Assembly: GCA_964400165.1 (NCBI GenBank)
Contig: CAYNSX010000012.1
Span: 1-54,829, forward strand
Length of the DNA: 54,829 nt
Reading direction: 5' to 3'
Source: CAYNSX01 sp964400165
GTDB lineage: Bacteria; Armatimonadota; Hebobacteria; CAYNSX01
Shown: one piece after another, positions 17,844 to 25,976 of the stretch
Numbering within the stretch: the first letter of the stretch is position 1
Layout: each line of letters starts with the position of its first letter
The notes under the pieces: generated by a model
The model's input: only the letters and a program-made list of their open reading frames with translations
What the model was told of the DNA's origin: nothing
The model's database searches: none
Position numbers and translations under genes: made by a program

Positions 17844-18722
17844 ATGTGCACCCTCCTCCATCGCTTCCGCGCGGATCCCGTGTACACGCACATCCTCGCC
17901 GCCAACCGCGACGAGGCCTATGACCGCCCGGCGACGCCGCCTGCCGTGCTGCCGGGCGCGCCGCGCATCCTCTGCGCGCGGGATCAGCGGGCCGGGGGGA
18001 CATGGCTGGGGCTGAACGAGCACGGACTGCTGGTCGCCGTCGCCAATCTGCGCACCGGCCGCCCCGCCGACCCGGCGAAGCGCTCGCGCGGCCAGCTCGT
18101 CCTCGATTGCCTGCGTCAGCCCACACTCGCCGCCGCCCGCGCCCTCGCCGAAGAGACCGCGGCGCAGCACAACCCCTTCAACCTCATCCTCGCTGATGCC
18201 AAGTCTCGTGTGGTGTTGAGCTTTCCCGACGACCCACGACCCACGACCAACGACCCTACGACCCCACCCCCAACCCCTCCCCGTACACAGGGAGGGGAGT
18301 CGGCAGTGGTTGTTTCACCCCCTCTCCGCTTGTCGGAGAGGGGGCCGGGGGGAGAGGGCGGTTCCGACGTACTACTTACTACGGACTACGCGCTGGGCAG
18401 TCTCGTCATCACCAACGGCCTCCCCAACGACCGCGCCATCCCCAATGTCGCCGAAGGGCTGGCGCTGCTCGACGCGCTTGGCGACGCCGACACCGACACG
18501 CTCGTAGCGAAACTCGGCGCCGCCTGCGCGCAGCATGGCGACCCGGGCGCCGGCTGGCCGGCCTTCTGCGTTCACGGCGAGCGTGGCGGCACCGTCTCCT
18601 CCACCATGCTGCTGCTCGCCGACGACCCGGCCCGATCCCAGTATCTCTACGCGCCGGGGCCGCCATGCGTAACGGCGTACAAGGACTACACGCATCTGCT
18701 CCGCGAACTGCGCGGCGCATGA
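17844..18722 (+). CDS. NRDE (TANGO2) family protein with repeat-derived insertion
   Basis: 292 residues. The N-terminal MCTLL start, AANRDE at ~19-24 and GGTWLGLNEHGLLVAVANLR identify the NRDE/TANGO2 family, which is linked to haem/lipid homeostasis in eukaryotes and is poorly characterised in bacteria. The central ~55 residues (about 128-182; bases ~18225-18389) are low-complexity Pro/Thr/Gly. They are encoded by two CCCTCTCC-type palindromes and a TACTACTTACTACGGAC repeat rather than family sequence. Conserved protein resumes at ALGSLVITNGLPNDR. The frame is intact, so the protein may still fold with a surface loop. There is no clear Shine-Dalgarno. Confidence 0.8.
   Translation: MCTLLHRFRADPVYTHILAANRDEAYDRPATPPAVLPGAPRILCARDQRAGGTWLGLNEHGLLVAVANLRTGRPADPAKRSRGQLVLDCLRQPTLAAARALAEETAAQHNPFNLILADAKSRVVLSFPDDPRPTTNDPTTPPPTPPRTQGGESAVVVSPPLRLSERGPGGEGGSDVLLTTDYALGSLVITNGLPNDRAIPNVAEGLALLDALGDADTDTLVAKLGAACAQHGDPGAGWPAFCVHGERGGTVSSTMLLLADDPARSQYLYAPGPPCVTAYKDYTHLLRELRGA
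18225..18389. repeat. Interspersed repeats inserted inside the NRDE gene
   Basis: Two GC-rich palindromes of the window-wide family (~18274-18297 and 18318-18343) plus a TACTACTTACTACGGAC unit that matches, in inverse orientation, the repeat at 17627-17652. Total length keeps the reading frame. Confidence 0.7.
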
Positions 18723-18790
18723 ATGATGAATGATGAATGATGATTGACGCCGCGGGGTTGCTTATTCATCCATCATTATTCATCATTCAT
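18720..18790. repeat. ATGAATG direct repeats forming a long imperfect inverted repeat
   Basis: ATGAATG units (18720-18746) face TTATTCATC...ATTCATCATTCAT units (18762-18790) across a GC-rich centre. It could form a cruciform or hairpin between the NRDE stop codon and the PDZ gene. A related ATGAATG run recurs at ~52800-52830. Confidence 0.6.
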
Positions 18791-18792
18791 CC

Positions 18793-19248
18793 GTGATGCT
18801 TCGCCGCCTCCTCCTCATCGGCGCACTCTGCATCGGCATCGCACTCGCGCTGGCGCTCGCCGCCTGGCTGGCGGTGTCATTCGTCCTGTCGGCGCAGACC
18901 GACCGGCGCATGGCCGTCATCGAGGCGGTGAACGCGCAGGTCGGCCTCGACCTCGGCGACCCCTATTCGGACGAGGAGCCGGAACTGCGCATCCACGCCG
19001 TCGCCGACGGCACCGCCGCGGCGCGGGCGGGACTGCGGGCGGGCGACATCATCCGCTGGCGCAGTGCCGACACGCTCTATCACCGGCTGATCGAGCGCCC
19101 GGGCGGGATGCTGCTCGTCCCCGTCTGCCGCGCCGGCCAGCCGCACGATGTCATCATCTCGGTGCCGCAACTGACCCTGCCCGACGGCAGCGACGGTTTG
19201 CTGTGGAGCGACTGGCTCGACCGCACGCCGCTGGGGTGCGGGGAGTAG
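18793..19248 (+). CDS. Small membrane-anchored PDZ-like protein
   Basis: 151 residues. An N-terminal transmembrane anchor (~5-33) is followed by an extracytoplasmic domain with the PDZ-like signature AVADGTAAARAGLRAGDIIRW (~71-91), the carboxylate-loop/helix region seen in HtrA-type PDZ domains. No protease domain is present, so it may be an adaptor. Start is GTG at 18793 or the adjacent ATG at 18796. The Shine-Dalgarno region is occupied by the ATTCAT repeat. A terminator hairpin follows. Confidence 0.65.
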   Translation: MMLRRLLLIGALCIGIALALALAAWLAVSFVLSAQTDRRMAVIEAVNAQVGLDLGDPYSDEEPELRIHAVADGTAAARAGLRAGDIIRWRSADTLYHRLIERPGGMLLVPVCRAGQPHDVIISVPQLTLPDGSDGLLWSDWLDRTPLGCGE

Positions 19249-19255
19249 AGAGACT

Positions 19256-19282
19256 ACGGGAGCCGCACTTCGCGGCTCCCGT
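19256..19282. terminator. Hairpin terminator between convergent genes
   Basis: A perfect 11-bp stem, ACGGGAGCCGC / GCGGCTCCCGT, with an ACTTC loop, followed by a weakly T-rich stretch (TTGCTTTCTGTT). It separates the PDZ gene from the convergent AIPR-like gene. Confidence 0.7.
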
Positions 19283-19308
19283 CAAGTTGCTTTCTGTTAC
19301 TTGCTTCG

Positions 19309-20541
19309 TCAGGCGTCTTTCGTGTGAGACTCATGGTACGCTCTCGCGACTTCGCCCAGGAGGGCTTTCCACACGTAGGCTTCCTTGCCGAACTTGTTAG
19401 GGTTACCGTCGGCGACCAGCCTGCTCAACTCAAAGGCGGATGCTACGAGCTGCGGCCCCGCTGTCCCGTCGAAGAAGGTCTTTGGGTCAGACTTCCAAGC
19501 ATAGACCCCCTTGTGCTCGTCGAATTCCACGAGATATCGCAACGAGGCAAGGAGCGGATACAACAGTCCGGTTGGTACTTCATAGTCAATCTCTGGCGCC
19601 TGTCCGCTCTTGTCAGACAGGAACCAAAGAGGCTGAGTTGATCTCAGGTTCCGGATTTCCTTCAACGAACGAAACTTACCGCTTCCCTGACCCTGGAGGC
19701 CAGTATCGTTGTGGAGTGCCTCCATCCGAAGCTTGATATAGTCATGCATGTAGAGAATCTTCGGAACAAGGTCGGCGATCGCCCGGTATTCCTCCAAGTG
19801 GTCCAAATAGAACTTCACAGTCATGCCCTTGGAAGAGTAAGCGATGACGGGGTTCCGCCCGTCCGGGAATTCGCGAGCGAGGAAGAGTGTCAGGACAGCA
19901 ATAATGTCCTGTACATCAATCTCGTTCATCTCGAACTGCTTGTAGGCCACCTTGTCCGCATACGGCTGATCAGCGATTGCGTCCTTGATGAGCTGCAACT
20001 TGCCTTGCAAGTGGGCAATCGTGATCTCAGTGACTTGAACGGAGGTGTTGCGCGCGCGCGCAACCTTGTCGATGTCGTCCCCGACCCCAGTAATGATCTC
20101 AAGGAGCACATATTGCCGACTCAGCAGGTCAGCCAGGTTTGCCTTGTCTTCGGGGTCCGACACTCCCTCGAGCTCCGAGCGGACTTTGTGGATGACTTCG
20201 TAGGTGTGTCCGCCGTCGACTACCCCGTGCTTGGTGGGGTCGGGCATCTCAAGGGTCAAAGTACTGGCTTGGTTGTCGAATGACACGGCATCCGCGGAAA
20301 TGAGAATCCCCCGGTTGAGAACGTGAAAGGTTCCCGGCTCATACCCGCTCGCGAGCAGACCCGCACGGATTCCCTTTGCAGCGGGCTTCTTCAAGTTTCT
20401 CTCGCGGGGGTTGGTCTTCATTGAGAGACCGGCCGGGAGCGAGAAGACAGGGCAGAAGGCGAACCCGCGAACCGATTGGGGATCGTTCGGGTCCTCAAAC
20501 TTGCGGTAGGCCTGAACTTGGAACGAGACAACTGGCTTCAC
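19309..20541 (-). CDS. AIPR-like protein, possible phage-defence gene
   Basis: 410 residues. The segment NRGILISADAVSF followed ~30 residues later by VVDGGHTYEVI resembles the N[R/N]GI ... [N/D]G[C/G][Q/H]T signature of AIPR-family abortive-infection proteins. The DGGHT also recalls DGQHR-type domains. No nuclease or toxin motif is evident. GTG start with a strong GGGAGG site. Base composition is visibly lower in GC than flanking genes, it stands alone in the minus orientation, and it is bounded by a terminator and a 294-bp gene-poor spacer, all suggesting acquisition. The AIPR assignment rests on motif resemblance only. Confidence 0.55.
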   Translation of the reverse strand: MKPVVSFQVQAYRKFEDPNDPQSVRGFAFCPVFSLPAGLSMKTNPRERNLKKPAAKGIRAGLLASGYEPGTFHVLNRGILISADAVSFDNQASTLTLEMPDPTKHGVVDGGHTYEVIHKVRSELEGVSDPEDKANLADLLSRQYVLLEIITGVGDDIDKVARARNTSVQVTEITIAHLQGKLQLIKDAIADQPYADKVAYKQFEMNEIDVQDIIAVLTLFLAREFPDGRNPVIAYSSKGMTVKFYLDHLEEYRAIADLVPKILYMHDYIKLRMEALHNDTGLQGQGSGKFRSLKEIRNLRSTQPLWFLSDKSGQAPEIDYEVPTGLLYPLLASLRYLVEFDEHKGVYAWKSDPKTFFDGTAGPQLVASAFELSRLVADGNPNKFGKEAYVWKALLGEVARAYHESHTKDA

Positions 20542-20822
20542 GGTGTTTCCTCCCAGAGGCAGAGGCGATGGTTCGTCGACACACCGCGTGCCGGGCTCCT
20601 AGGAACCGTGTCCCTGTGGCGCTTCCCTTGAGCACAGGCGCTCTTCTTGACGCGTTCCGTGCTAAGTGTGCCAAGAGGTGGATCCTAAGGCGCTCGCAGT
20701 CTAATGAAGCTACCTAGCAAGAGTCAAGCCGTTGTCCACAGCCCGACGTGTCCTATTTCTCCTTCGTCAGTCCGTACGCCGCTTGCAGCCAGCCGGCGGG
20801 ACGCCTGCGGTGACTGGGAGAG
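20542..20822. other. Gene-free spacer of 281 bp
   Basis: Between the start of the AIPR-like gene and the next promoter. Lower GC than the metabolic regions. No RNA gene, repeat or open frame with protein character is recognised. Confidence 0.5.
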
Positions 20823-20828
20823 TAAAAT
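20823..20828 (+). promoter_or_regulatory. TAAAAT -10-like element next to start codon
   Basis: TAAAAT ends 7 nt before the ATG at 20836 with no Shine-Dalgarno sequence between, the same geometry as at 7449 and 33297. The spacer upstream (20542-20822) holds no recognisable gene. Confidence 0.4.
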
Positions 20829-20835
20829 CGGCGAC

Positions 20836-21561
20836 ATGAGTGAGCGCAAGTCGCGGGCGGGGCCGGTGGCGCTGGCGGTGGTCATTCCGGCGGTCGTCAC
20901 CGCGGCGTGGATGTGGGCGAGTTACACGCTCGATGTCCGGGCGCACAGCGTAGCAGGTGGCGCCACTGGGGCGGGCACGACGGCGGCACGGGCGGTGACG
21001 CTGGCGACAGCGGGCGCGCGCGTCGACATGGCCTTTGCGCTGCTGCTCGCCGGGGCGTTCGTTTTCGCCGCCGCCCTGGGGCTGGTGGCGATCGCTGCCA
21101 AGGGGTTCCGGTTCCCGGCGCTGCTGGCGGGGGTGGCGGTCGGCGCGGCGCTCCTGACCTTCATGCTCTCCTCGCTCGCCTTCGGCGCACACTTCCGCGC
21201 CGACCGCGCCGCGGTGCTGCAAACGGTGGCGGCAAATGCGCAGCCGCTCATCGCCGCGCTCGACAAGTACCGCGCCGTCGAGGGGCGCTTCCCCGATGCG
21301 CTCGCCGACCTGGCGCCAAAGTACCTCGCCGCCGTCCCCGGCACTGGCGTGCCGCTGGCGCCGGAGTTCGTCTGGCGCAGCGGCGCCGGCGCGCCGACGC
21401 AAGAGGCCGGCTGCGATTGCCGCTTCGGCTTGTCCGTCGTCTTTGCGGGCGGCCTCGGTGACGCCGAACAGTGGCACTACTGCCCGCCGGCGGACCGCAC
21501 CATCATCTGGCACGCCACCGCCGCGCAGCGCATCGGCGACTGGGTGCTGCTGGTGGAGTAG
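20836..21561 (+). CDS. Membrane protein with pseudopilin-like C-terminal region, function unknown
   Basis: 241 residues. Three predicted transmembrane segments (~10-28, ~60-85, ~90-115), then an extracytoplasmic region. Its ALDKYRAVEGRFPDALADLAPKYL resembles the start of the globular domain of GspG/type II pseudopilins. The C-terminus has a possible disulfide (AGCDCRFG) and ends DWVLLVE. I do not recognise a family. The frame is open upstream to 20704, but the ATG at 20836 is preferred because of the adjacent -10 element and the hydrophobic N-terminus. Confidence 0.6.
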   Translation: MSERKSRAGPVALAVVIPAVVTAAWMWASYTLDVRAHSVAGGATGAGTTAARAVTLATAGARVDMAFALLLAGAFVFAAALGLVAIAAKGFRFPALLAGVAVGAALLTFMLSSLAFGAHFRADRAAVLQTVAANAQPLIAALDKYRAVEGRFPDALADLAPKYLAAVPGTGVPLAPEFVWRSGAGAPTQEAGCDCRFGLSVVFAGGLGDAEQWHYCPPADRTIIWHATAAQRIGDWVLLVE

Positions 21562-21773
21562 GAAATGTAGGGGCCGACCCCCTGTCGGCCCGCGCATTGC
21601 GCCGCCGGATTGTGGTCGGGGCAATGCGGGCACAGGGATAAGCCCATCCGTTTGTTGGGGCGATTCATGAATCGCCCCATCACGACATCGCCCCGTGTCC
21701 GACCGGACGCAGGCACGCGGTGACTTCGTCCCGTTGAGATATCATCGAAGGTGCTTTGCCAGGAGGTTCCCCC
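21562..21773. repeat. Spacer with perfect palindrome
   Basis: The 212-bp spacer holds a GGGGCCGAC...GTCGGCCC hairpin near 21571 and, at 21657-21678, a perfect 22-bp palindrome with arms GGGGCGATTCA. No gene is seen. Confidence 0.6.
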
Positions 21774-22331
21774 ATGCGCCGCTCATTCGCTCTACTGACC
21801 CTCATCCTCGTTTCGATTGCCGCGGCGCGACCATCCGCCCCGACGCCGGCGGCGCCCGCCGCCAGCGCGCTGGAGTCGATTGCGCCGCTCAAGCCATTCG
21901 CCGGCGAGTGGGTGGGCGCCGGCTGGATTGCGTTCCCGCCCGACAAGCGCACCACCATCCGCACGACGACGACCGCCGGCCTGCTCGGCGACGGCGCCTA
22001 TTTTATGATCGAGGAGCGGGCCTGGGGGCGCGTCGGCGACGACCCGGCGGCGCCGGAGACGCTGCTGCACAACGCCCTCACCGTGTTCAACTTCGACCCG
22101 GCGACGACTGCGGTCGCGGTGCGGCTCTATGAAGTCAGCATCGGCGCCGCGGACGGCACGGTGATGTCGGACCCGGTGATGGTGACGCAACTCTACAAGG
22201 TGCCGGGCCGCGGGCAGTTCCGCCTGACGATGATGAAGACCGACACGGGCTGGCGCGTCCTCGGCCACGAGAGCGCCGACGGCGGCATCTGGACGCAGAG
22301 CTTGGAAGTGAATTACGCGAAGAAGAACTGA
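21774..22331 (+). CDS. Secreted small beta-barrel-like protein, function unknown
   Basis: 185 residues. A signal peptide (MRRSFALLTLILVSIAAARPSA) and an Ala/Pro linker precede a domain that begins LKPFAGEWVGAGW. It contains alternating strands (RTTTTAGLLGDGAYFMIEERAWG, TVFNFDPATTAVAVRLYE), as in lipocalin/DUF1579-like barrels. The family assignment is loose. The ATG at 21774 is chosen because an AGGAGG site lies at 21761-21766. No operon partner; repeats follow. Confidence 0.6.
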   Translation: MRRSFALLTLILVSIAAARPSAPTPAAPAASALESIAPLKPFAGEWVGAGWIAFPPDKRTTIRTTTTAGLLGDGAYFMIEERAWGRVGDDPAAPETLLHNALTVFNFDPATTAVAVRLYEVSIGAADGTVMSDPVMVTQLYKVPGRGQFRLTMMKTDTGWRVLGHESADGGIWTQSLEVNYAKKN

Positions 22332-22335
22332 CAAC

Positions 22336-22768
22336 GGCGAGGAAACAAGGAAACGAGGAAACGAGGTCGATTCGTAGGAGCCGCATTCTTGCGGCGAACC
22401 CTTCTGGGTCGGGGCAGGAATGCCCCTCCTACGGGGCGTCGGTCCCCGTCACCTACTCTCGCCCGGGGCTGAACCCCCGGGCTTGGGACGGCGATGAGAA
22501 ACAGGGCGGCTGGCTTGAGCCAGCCGCAAGCGAGTCAGTTCGTCGTCATCAGCCCGGCACCCTGGCCTGAGCGCAGTCGATGGCTTCAGTGCCGGGAACA
22601 AAGAAGCGACTCCCGGCCCCTCTCCGACGAGCGCTGAGGGGGACGCAGAACCTACCCCCCGATCGCAGACATCGTCCGTACCGGCATCAACCCCTCACCC
22701 CCGCTTCGCGTACCCCTCTCCCAACTTGGGAGAGGGGACTGCAATCTGCCCAATGCTACATGCCGGTC
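22336..22768. repeat. Gene-free spacer packed with interspersed repeats
   Basis: In order: GAGGAAAC-type direct repeats (22336-22367); an element starting GTAGGAGCCGCATTC and ending GCCCCTCCTACGGGG (22374-22437) that recurs at 23951-24015; a three-hairpin composite element (~22460-22600); and a perfect-arm CCCCTCTCCC/GGGAGAGGGG palindrome (22713-22737). No coding sequence is supported in these 433 bp. Confidence 0.75.
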
Positions 22769-23800
22769 TCACCCCCCAATCGCTGACATCGTCCGTACCG
22801 GCTGGATGAAATCGGCCTTCCCGATCTTGTGGCCGGCCCACTTGCGCCAGACCGCGTCGCGGATGAGGGCGAGCAGTTCGTCGTCGCTGGCGCCGGCGCG
22901 CAGCGGCGTGCGCAGGTCGGTCTCGTCGAGCGCGAACAGGCAGACGCGCAGTTGCCCGTCGGCGGTGATGCGCACCCGGTTGCACGACGCGCAGAACGGC
23001 TCGCTCACCGACGCAATCACGCCCACCTCACCCGGCGCGCCGTCGCTGAAACGGTAGCGCGTCGAGGGCTCGGGGCCGTGCGCCACCGGCTCGATCGGGT
23101 AGCGCGCGTGAATGCGGTCGAGGATTTCGCGGCCGGGGACGACTTGCGCTTGCGTCCACTTGCCGTCGGCGTCGAGCGGCATAAACTCGATGAAGCGCAC
23201 CCGGTAATCGCGGGCGCGGGCGAGCGTGGCGAAGTCCACCACCTCGTCCTCGTTGTAGCCGCGCATCACGACGCAGTTGATCTTGATCGGCGCAAAGCCC
23301 ACCGCCGCCGCGGCATCGAGCCCGGCGAGCACTTGCGGCAGCGCGTCGATGCGCGTCATCGCGTGAAACTTCTCCGGGTGCAGACTGTCGAGCGAAACAT
23401 TCAGGCGCGCCAGGCCGGCCGTGCGCAGCGGCCCCGCCAGGTCGGTCAGCAGGAAGCCATTCGTGGTCATGCTCATGTCGAGGCCGGGCGCCAGCGCGTG
23501 CAGCATCCCGATCAGCGCCGGCAGTTCGCGGCGGACGGTCGGTTCGCCGCCGGTGATTTTCATCTCGCGCACGCCGCACCCGACGAAGATGCGCGCAACC
23601 CGCTCGATCTCCTCGAACGACAGCACCTCCGCTTTCGGCAGCCAGTCGAGCCCGGCGGCGGGCATGCAATAGATGCAGCGGAAGTTGCAGCGGTCGGTGA
23701 CGGACAGGCGCAGGTCTTCGACCCGGCGACCATACTGGTCGACGAGCGCGTCGTGCGTAGTGCGTAGTGCGTAGGAACTACCGTTAGAGGAGGGGGTCAC
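22769..23800 (-). CDS. moaA: GTP 3',8-cyclase MoaA (molybdenum cofactor biosynthesis)
   Basis: Radical-SAM enzyme converting GTP to 3',8-cyclo-H2GTP, the first step of Moco synthesis. 343 residues from a GTG at 23800, which has a TGGAG site. Seen: the N-terminal 4Fe-4S/SAM motif Cys38-x3-Cys42-x2-Cys45 (CNFRCIYC), KITGGEPTVR, the C-terminal cluster cysteines in CASCNRVRITADGQLRVC, and the terminal Gly-Gly tail (AIGG) characteristic of MoaA. The ~20 residues before the family start (around YALRTTHDA) are encoded by a TGCGTAGTGCGTAG repeat, so the N-terminus looks extended by repeat sequence. The mocA-like and xdhC-like genes lie just upstream on the same strand, beyond a repeat spacer. Confidence 0.93.
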   Translation of the reverse strand: MTPSSNGSSYALRTTHDALVDQYGRRVEDLRLSVTDRCNFRCIYCMPAAGLDWLPKAEVLSFEEIERVARIFVGCGVREMKITGGEPTVRRELPALIGMLHALAPGLDMSMTTNGFLLTDLAGPLRTAGLARLNVSLDSLHPEKFHAMTRIDALPQVLAGLDAAAAVGFAPIKINCVVMRGYNEDEVVDFATLARARDYRVRFIEFMPLDADGKWTQAQVVPGREILDRIHARYPIEPVAHGPEPSTRYRFSDGAPGEVGVIASVSEPFCASCNRVRITADGQLRVCLFALDETDLRTPLRAGASDDELLALIRDAVWRKWAGHKIGKADFIQPVRTMSAIGG

Positions 23801-24006
23801 GGGGGCTCCAGCCAGGGGCGATTCTCGCACGGCGGCAGGGGGAAGTCGAGGAGGGCTCGGAAGATGCGTAGTCCCTCTCCCAAACGGGAGAGGGTGGCCG
23901 CAGGCCGGGTGAGGGCTGTCCGAGGGTTCAGTCAATCCGCGGAACGAATTCGTAGGAGCCGCATTCCTGCGGCGACCCACAATCGGTCGGAGCAAGAATG
24001 CCCCTC
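23801..24006. repeat. Repeat spacer between moaA and mocA
   Basis: Contains a CCCTCTCCC/GGGAGAGGG palindrome (23873-23896) with its GGCCGCAGGCCGGGTGAGGG extension, and the second copy of the GTAGGAGCCGCATTC element (23951-24015), which ends on the last codons of the mocA-like gene. Confidence 0.7.
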
Positions 24007-24597
24007 CTACGGGGCGGCCGCCGCGCCCGTCACCCTTGCGTAATCCTCCTCCGTATCAATGTCGGCGAGGGCGGCGGGGTCGGTGATTTCGACATGGCGG
24101 AGGTCGTCGAGGTGGGCGTGGATGACATCGCGCAGCGTGCCGGTCTCGGGGATGGCGAGGAGTTCATCGCGAAACTGGGCGTGAAGGATGACGGGGTGAC
24201 CGCGCTTGCCGCGGTGCGCCGGGATGATGATGCGCTTCGGGCCCGGCCAGAAGTTGTAGACGAGGCGCTGGACGAGGTCGACGGTGATGCCCGGCTGGTC
24301 GCCGAGCACAATCATATAGCCGCGCGCATCGCTCACCGCGGCGCGGATGCCGGCCTGAATCGATGCAATCATCGGCGCCGACGCGTCGGGGAGCGTGACG
24401 ACTTTCACATTGCGCGGCAACTCGCGCTTCACGCGCTCCGCCTGATGCCCGAGGATAACGATGACTTCGCCAAGCGGCGAATTGAGCAGCACATCGCAGA
24501 TGTGGGCGATGACGGTGGAGCCGTCCCACTCAAGCAACTGCTTCGGGCGGCCCATCCGGTCGGAGCGGCCGGCGGCGAGCACGATGGCGGAAATCAT
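24007..24597 (-). CDS. mocA: Molybdenum-cofactor nucleotidyltransferase (MocA/MobA-like)
   Basis: 196-residue NTP transferase. Seen: the N-terminal nucleotide-binding signature IVLAAGRSDRMGRPKQLL, the metal-binding region VLGDQPGI, and IIPAHRGKRGHPVIL, which together fit the MocA-type cytidylyltransferases that make molybdopterin cytosine dinucleotide. Its ATG overlaps the stop of the xdhC-like gene (ATGA). That partnership argues for MCD-type maturation of a xanthine-dehydrogenase or CO-dehydrogenase-like molybdoenzyme. MobA (GTP-dependent) is a less likely alternative. Confidence 0.85.
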   Translation of the reverse strand: MISAIVLAAGRSDRMGRPKQLLEWDGSTVIAHICDVLLNSPLGEVIVILGHQAERVKRELPRNVKVVTLPDASAPMIASIQAGIRAAVSDARGYMIVLGDQPGITVDLVQRLVYNFWPGPKRIIIPAHRGKRGHPVILHAQFRDELLAIPETGTLRDVIHAHLDDLRHVEITDPAALADIDTEEDYARVTGAAAAP

Positions 24598-25673
24598 CTG
24601 CGCGCCTCGGCGGGTCTGCGCGCCGACTCGGCGTCGCGCGGCAGGTTGCGCGCCTGTACCAATTGCGCGGCGATGCTGACCGCGATTTCGTCGGGCGTGA
24701 TGGCGCCGATGCTCAAGCCGACGGGTGTGTGGATGCGGGCGAGCGCCTCACCGGTGACGCCCTGCTTGCGCAGCGACGCCGACAGCGTCTCGACCTTGCG
24801 CCGCGAGCCGAGCATGCCCAAATAGGCGTGCGGGATGGCGAGTGCGGCGCGCAGCGCGGCGAGGTCGTGCGCGTGGCTGCGCGTCGTGAGGACGATGAAA
24901 CGGTCCGGCCGCGGCGCCAGCGAGGCGATGCTCGCGGCGAGGTCGCCGACGAGCAGCGCCCGCGCATCCGGGAAGCGCTCGCGGGTGGCGAACTCGGCGC
25001 GGTCGTCGAGGACGGTGATGTCGAAGTCGAGGCGCGCCGCGGCGCGTGCCAGCGCCCGGCCGATGTGGCCGGCGCCGACGAGCAGCAGCGGTGTGCGCGG
25101 TGTGATCGGCACGACGGCGACCCGCGCGCCGCTGGGCAGCGCGATGGTCTGCGTGCGGCGCGGGGCGTGCTGGTGCGTTTCGCGAGTTGGCGTCTGCCAG
25201 TCCGGCGGCAGCGCGGTGACCTGGCCGGTGAGGCGGTCGCGCTCGGTGTCGCACAACACCAGCGCGCCGCGGGTGTCGCCCGGGCCGTCCACGACGAGAA
25301 TCAGCGCCGACGCGCGGCCGTCGTTGAGCGCCGCGGCCGCGTCGCGCAGCACGGCGCGGTGCGCGTCGGACAGCGGGATGACCATCAATTCGACGGTACC
25401 GCCGCACAGCAGCGCATCGTCGGCGGAGGGCGTCTCGTCGAGCGTCATCGAAAACGCCTCGGCCGCGCCGGTTTCGAGCGTCTGCTGGGCGCGGCGAATT
25501 GCCTCGGCTTCCAGGATGCCGCCGCCGACCGTGCCCACGATGCGCCCCGCGGCGTTCACCAGCACCGCGGCGCCGGGCTTCTGCGGCGTCGAGCCGCTCG
25601 CCTGAATCAGAAAGGCGGCGGCGAGCCGTTCGCCGGGCAGGGCGTTGCTGATCGCGGAAAGGAAGTCGTCCAT
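24594..25673 (-). CDS. xdhC: XdhC/CoxI-family molybdoenzyme maturation protein
   Basis: 359 residues. The N-terminal XdhC/CoxI domain has LIQASGSTPQKPGAAVLV and GTVGGGILEAEAI, and the C-terminal Rossmann domain has LLVGAGHIGRALARAAARLDFDITVLDDR. The family binds Moco and helps sulfurate and insert it into molybdenum hydroxylases. The ATG at 25673 is chosen because family similarity starts there; the upstream open frame overlaps the divergent moaD promoter. Coupled to the mocA-like gene by a 4-base overlap. The client enzyme is not in the window. Confidence 0.87.
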   Translation of the reverse strand: MDDFLSAISNALPGERLAAAFLIQASGSTPQKPGAAVLVNAAGRIVGTVGGGILEAEAIRRAQQTLETGAAEAFSMTLDETPSADDALLCGGTVELMVIPLSDAHRAVLRDAAAALNDGRASALILVVDGPGDTRGALVLCDTERDRLTGQVTALPPDWQTPTRETHQHAPRRTQTIALPSGARVAVVPITPRTPLLLVGAGHIGRALARAAARLDFDITVLDDRAEFATRERFPDARALLVGDLAASIASLAPRPDRFIVLTTRSHAHDLAALRAALAIPHAYLGMLGSRRKVETLSASLRKQGVTGEALARIHTPVGLSIGAITPDEIAVSIAAQLVQARNLPRDAESARRPAEARR

Positions 25674-25692
25674 TGGCCGGAACCCGTCCTTG

Positions 25693-25698
25693 TATAAT
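25693..25698 (+). promoter_or_regulatory. TATAAT -10 element of moaDE
   Basis: A perfect TATAAT 32 nt before the moaD GTG, in the 57-bp divergent xdhC/moaD spacer, followed by an AAGGGAG ribosome-binding site. No good -35 is visible at canonical spacing. Confidence 0.55.
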
Positions 25699-25730
25699 CC
25701 GAACGGCGGGAAGTCACAAGGGAGCCGCGA

Positions 25731-25976
25731 GTGAGCGTTCGATTCCTCTGTTTCGCACAAGCACGGGATGCGGCCGGCGGGCCGCAGGTGGAACTCGAAG
25801 TCACCGGTGCGCAGCCGCTCGGCGTGCTGCTCGACCGTCTCGCCGCCGACCACCCGGGACTGCAGCCGCTCCTGCCCTATTGCGCCTTCGCGCTCAACGG
25901 TGCCTGGTGTCAGCGCGACGCCGTCGTCGCCGACGGCGCCGAAGTCGCCATTCTGCCGCCCGTCAGCGGGGGATGA
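25731..25976 (+). CDS. moaD: Molybdopterin synthase sulfur carrier subunit MoaD
   Basis: 81-residue ubiquitin-fold protein that carries the thiocarboxylate sulfur used to build molybdopterin. Seen: VRFLCFAQARDAAG at the start, LLDRLAADHPGL, FALNGAWCQRDAVVADGAEVAILPPVSGG, and the obligatory C-terminal Gly-Gly. GTG start with AAGGGAG. The stop overlaps the moaE start (ATGA), so the two synthase subunits are made together. Confidence 0.95.
   Translation: MSVRFLCFAQARDAAGGPQVELEVTGAQPLGVLLDRLAADHPGLQPLLPYCAFALNGAWCQRDAVVADGAEVAILPPVSGG

Noticed and set aside
22336..22768. Short plus-strand open frame near 22580-22786
   Set aside because: Made entirely of repeat sequence with no ribosome-binding site or homology.
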